Shown one piece after another: positions 61,702 to 63,719 of a stretch of DNA of 63,719 bases (within the stretch, counting starts at the first letter, position 1; every line of letters begins with the position of its first letter). The stretch spans positions 1-63,719 of the forward strand of contig CALWJT010000003.1 in NCBI GenBank assembly GCA_944381075.1. Direction: 5' to 3'. The translations under genes and the position numbers were made by a program. The notes under the pieces are model-generated. The model was given only the letters and a program-made list of their open reading frames with translations. It searched no databases and was not told where the DNA came from. Origin of the DNA: an uncultured Clostridia bacterium. Its GTDB lineage: Bacteria > Bacillota > Clostridia > Oscillospirales > CAG-272.

Positions 61702-62259
61702 ATGTGGGAACTTATCGTCATTGCCGTCGGACTTGCCATGGACGCATTCGCCGTATCCATCTGCAAGGGCCTGTCGACCGAGAAGGCGACGCTCGGACGC
61801 GCACTCATCGCAGGCGCGTATTTCGGCGGCTTCCAGGCCGTCATGCCGGTCGCCGGCTATTTTCTCGGCGTCGGCTTCCAGGAATATATCGAAAAAATCG
61901 ACCATTGGATCGCGTTTGCCCTGCTTGTCCTGATCGGGATCAGCATGCTTTGGGAATCGCGCAAAAAGGAAGATGAGATGACCGCCTCCTTCGGCTTTGC
62001 CGCCATGCTTCCGCTCGCGGTCTCCACCAGCATCGACGCGCTCGCCGTCGGCGTCACCTTTGCCATCGAGGGCACCAATATTTGGATCGCAGCGGCCGCC
62101 ATCGGCATCATCACCTTCCTTCTTTCCGCGCTCGGCATCAAGGTCGGCAACGTGTTCGGCGCCAAATACAAAGCAAAGGCAGAAATTTTCGGCGGCGTCG
62201 TTTTGATTCTCATGGGCATCAAGATCCTTCTCGAGCACCTGGACATCCTTCCCGCTTGA
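61702..62259 (+). CDS. mntP: Manganese efflux pump MntP
   Basis: 185 aa, six spans; exports Mn2+. [13 protein letters not shown] (Asp14) and [17 protein letters not shown] are the paired conserved motifs of the family. AAGGAG lies 8 bases before the ATG. Controlled by the riboswitch directly upstream, as in other bacteria. Confidence 0.96.
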   Translation: MWELIVIAVGLAMDAFAVSICKGLSTEKATLGRALIAGAYFGGFQAVMPVAGYFLGVGFQEYIEKIDHWIAFALLVLIGISMLWESRKKEDEMTASFGFAAMLPLAVSTSIDALAVGVTFAIEGTNIWIAAAAIGIITFLLSALGIKVGNVFGAKYKAKAEIFGGVVLILMGIKILLEHLDILPA

Positions 62260-62560
62260 CCGTCCCGTCCGCAAGCGCACTTGCCTTACGGCGATAAGCG
62301 TCGGGATTTGGAAAAACTCTTAAATTTGAGAATTATTTCCTTTTCTTATTATTTCATTCGCCTTCATAATTTGTTCATGTTTATATGGTATACTGTCGAA
62401 AAAGGAATAAACAAAAATTTTTCCGTCGAAACTGCATCGTTGTTCTTCAAATTGCATATAACGATAAGAAAGCGGGATGTTTCGCCGGCTCCGGCATCGG
62501 CATTTCAATCATTCAGAATCGAATCTTTCCTCAGCATATGAAAGTTTCGGAGGTATGAAC
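62260..62560. other. Intergenic region mntP / CmpB-type gene
   Basis: 301 bases, AT-rich in the middle, without a gene. Contains an extended -10 promoter candidate (62386-62394); otherwise nothing recognised. Confidence 0.6.
62386..62394 (+). promoter_or_regulatory. Extended -10 promoter candidate
   Basis: TGGTATACT (TGn plus TATACT at 62389-62394) upstream of the CmpB-type gene; no strong -35. Confidence 0.55.
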
Positions 62561-63187
62561 ATGATCACAACTGCTGCACCTTCCTCCACGAGAAGCAAAA
62601 ACATACAGGCGCTTTTTGTCACGGGAATGATCCTCTCGTTTCTCGGCTGGGTCTGGGAAACCGTTTTTTCCTTTCTGATCCGCAGTCCCAACGACAGGGG
62701 CTTTCTCACAATGCCTTTCTGTACCATATACGGCGTCGCGCTCATTTTTGTCTATCTGCTGCTCGGCACGCCGTCTGACATGCGTCTTTTCGGGCGTCCC
62801 GTCTTTACCAAGAGTGCGCTGCTGCGTTATCCCGCCTATTTTCTTGCTTCCGCGCTGCTCGCGACGGTCATCGAGCTTTTTACGGCAACGTTCTTCCAGT
62901 CGATTTTCGGAATCGAGCTGTGGAATTATGCGTTTTTAACCGGTGAATCGGATTTTATTGCCATTCTCCCCTCGTTTTTCTGGGGCGCAGCCATCACGCT
63001 GTTCATGCGCTTCCTTTTCCGGCCGATCCACCTTGCGGTGAAAAAAATCAAGTCTAACATTTTAAGCGGGATCTTTTGGACGCTTCTCATCGTTCTTGCC
63101 GCAGATCTTACGTTCAATTTCCTTTATCTTTCCATATATGGAACGCACTTTGAGATTCCCTTCTTCAAAAATATCGATATGGGCTGA
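62561..63187 (+). CDS. Putative ABC-type transporter membrane protein (CmpB family)
   Basis: 208 aa with about five spans; the pattern FLGWVWETVFSF, DRGFLTMPFCTIYGVALIF and LWNY in the fourth segment is typical of the CmpB/ABC transporter permease family (PF06541-like), a group of unknown substrate common in Clostridia. Start: ATG at 62561 with GGAGG 7 bases upstream; an ATG two codons earlier sits too close. Ends in a strong terminator. Confidence 0.8.
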   Translation: MITTAAPSSTRSKNIQALFVTGMILSFLGWVWETVFSFLIRSPNDRGFLTMPFCTIYGVALIFVYLLLGTPSDMRLFGRPVFTKSALLRYPAYFLASALLATVIELFTATFFQSIFGIELWNYAFLTGESDFIAILPSFFWGAAITLFMRFLFRPIHLAVKKIKSNILSGIFWTLLIVLAADLTFNFLYLSIYGTHFEIPFFKNIDMG

Positions 63188-63208
63188 ACGGTCCGCCCAC
63201 AGACAGAG

Positions 63209-63243
63209 AAAAAAATCCATCCTGCACACAGGATGGATTTTTT
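63209..63243. terminator. Bidirectional intrinsic terminator
   Basis: AAAAATCCATCCTG pairs with CAGGATGGATTTTT around CACA; serves the CmpB-type gene (plus) and the regulator remnant (minus). Confidence 0.9.
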
Positions 63244-63301
63244 CGTTCTTTCCGCTTGCCAAATTTCGAACGGAAAAAGGACGGCACATCCGGCCCTTTT
63301 C

Positions 63302-63580
63302 TTACTCCTCATATACTTCCTTTTCAAGGACTACCATGACATATCCGCTTTCGTCGGAAACAGAAAGCGCCGACTGCAAAACCCGCCACCCCTGCGCCAA
63401 AGCATCATTGATCCTGTCAAAGTTGCGTTTGCCTCCAGTCGTCGCCCAAACGGATTCGGCGGCCACTTTTTGGAGTTTCCGCGGTGTGCCGCGAATCAGA
63501 TAATCACAGCTCACATGAAAGATTTCCGCAAGCCTCGGAAACATCGTGATGTCGGGATAACCACCCCCGGTATCACATAG
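63302..63580 (-). pseudogene. XRE-type regulator, N-terminal part missing
   Basis: The minus-strand reading GYPDITMFPRLAEIFHVSCDY continues LIRGT (63544 and upstream codons to about 63565), the end of a helix-turn-helix XRE domain, then ~60 residues (LQKVAAESVWATTGGKRNF, DESGYVMVVLEKEVYEE). The 5' part that should encode the first helices is missing: a TAA lies 12 codons upstream of the only ATG (63544). The break coincides with the 3' end of a serine recombinase 20 bases further on, so insertion of an element is the likely cause. An 80-aa product from 63544 is possible but would lack DNA-binding helices. Confidence 0.75.
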
Positions 63581-63599
63581 TTAAAGATATTGGTGTCAT

Positions 63600-63719
63600 T
63601 CAATCAATTTTGCCGATAAAGCGGTAGAAGATTTCTACCTCCTGTTCCCGGCTTCCGTCCTCACCTTTGACCGCTTCATGGACAACGATTTTTTCAATCA
63701 GCGTATTCAAAAGTTCGGC
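63600..63719 (-). CDS. Large serine recombinase, C-terminal fragment (runs off window)
   Basis: The last 39 residues are visible: ELLNTLIEKIVVHEAV, GEDGSREQEVEIFYRFIGKID and stop (63600-63602). This is the distinctive tail of large serine recombinases of the Tn4451/TnpX type (DUF4368 region). The catalytic part lies outside the window. Its position at the truncated regulator suggests it is at the end of an integrative element that starts here and extends to the right. Confidence 0.85.
   Translation of the reverse strand, partial: AELLNTLIEKIVVHEAVKGEDGSREQEVEIFYRFIGKID

Overview
The window is chromosomal DNA from a Gram-positive, endospore-forming Clostridia-type bacterium. The signs are dipicolinate synthase genes (dpaA/dpaB), an LytR-CpsA-Psr protein, the plsX/plsY phospholipid route, a yhbY-nadD-yqeK-LCP-rsfS cluster, a DUF512 radical-SAM-like protein next to der, and a Mn2+ riboswitch in front of mntP. 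Base composition is GC-rich and codon use is even through most of the window; the first ~1 kb is strikingly AT-rich. I cannot name the genus; an Oscillospirales/Eubacteriales-like anaerobe is an inference.

Layout: (1) 1-1270 is accessory debris: two AT-rich orphan genes of immunity-gene character, followed by a broken Hint (intein-like pre-toxin) domain carrying an in-frame stop and a frameshift. (2) 1295-4774: D-amino-acid metabolism (dat, alr) and a vitamin B6 kinase. (3) 4775-9921: a four-gene operon pairing an MBOAT acyltransferase with two SGNH-type surface proteins whose LRR modules sit on opposite sides of the SGNH domain, plus a small membrane protein. (4) 10209-13956: rplI-dnaB-tilS-hpt, followed by two small exported proteins of unknown role. 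(5) 15007-22631: DUF4375 protein, proS, a gtrA/flavoenzyme/multi-pass membrane protein operon, rpsT, plsY. (6) 22649-46850: a nearly uninterrupted minus-strand block of housekeeping genes for translation, ribosome assembly, chromosome segregation, phospholipid synthesis and DNA topology (der, DUF512, rpmF, DUF177, leuS, rsfS, LCP, yqeK, nadD, yhbY, rdgB, ftsY, smc, rnc, plsX, topA, dprA, HAD, rRNA methylase, rplT-rpmI-infC). (7) 47064-63187: upp, pseudouridine synthase, mtaB, D,D-carboxypeptidase, an HPr-like protein without the phosphorylatable His, a TspO-like protein, dpaAB, an ABC/DUF1854/ABC/Wzz operon, mntP with its riboswitch, and a CmpB-type membrane protein. (8) 63302-63719: an XRE-type regulator gene cut at its 5' side, abutting the 3' end of a large serine recombinase that runs off the window. 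This looks like the edge of an integrated element.

The housekeeping genes are read mostly from canonical sigma-A-type promoters with 17-nt spacers (many visible by eye) and closed by strong intrinsic terminators. Regulation visible in the sequence includes the Mn2+ riboswitch with its terminator, a leader attenuator plus an ATC start codon at infC, and a sporulation-sigma-like -10 upstream of dpaA. The parts most worth a second look are the MBOAT/dual-SGNH-LRR operon, the ABC-DUF1854-ABC operon whose transporters carry N-terminal zinc-ribbon extensions, the decayed Hint cassette at the left edge and the recombinase-disrupted regulator at the right edge. None of these is proven to be a new system from sequence alone.
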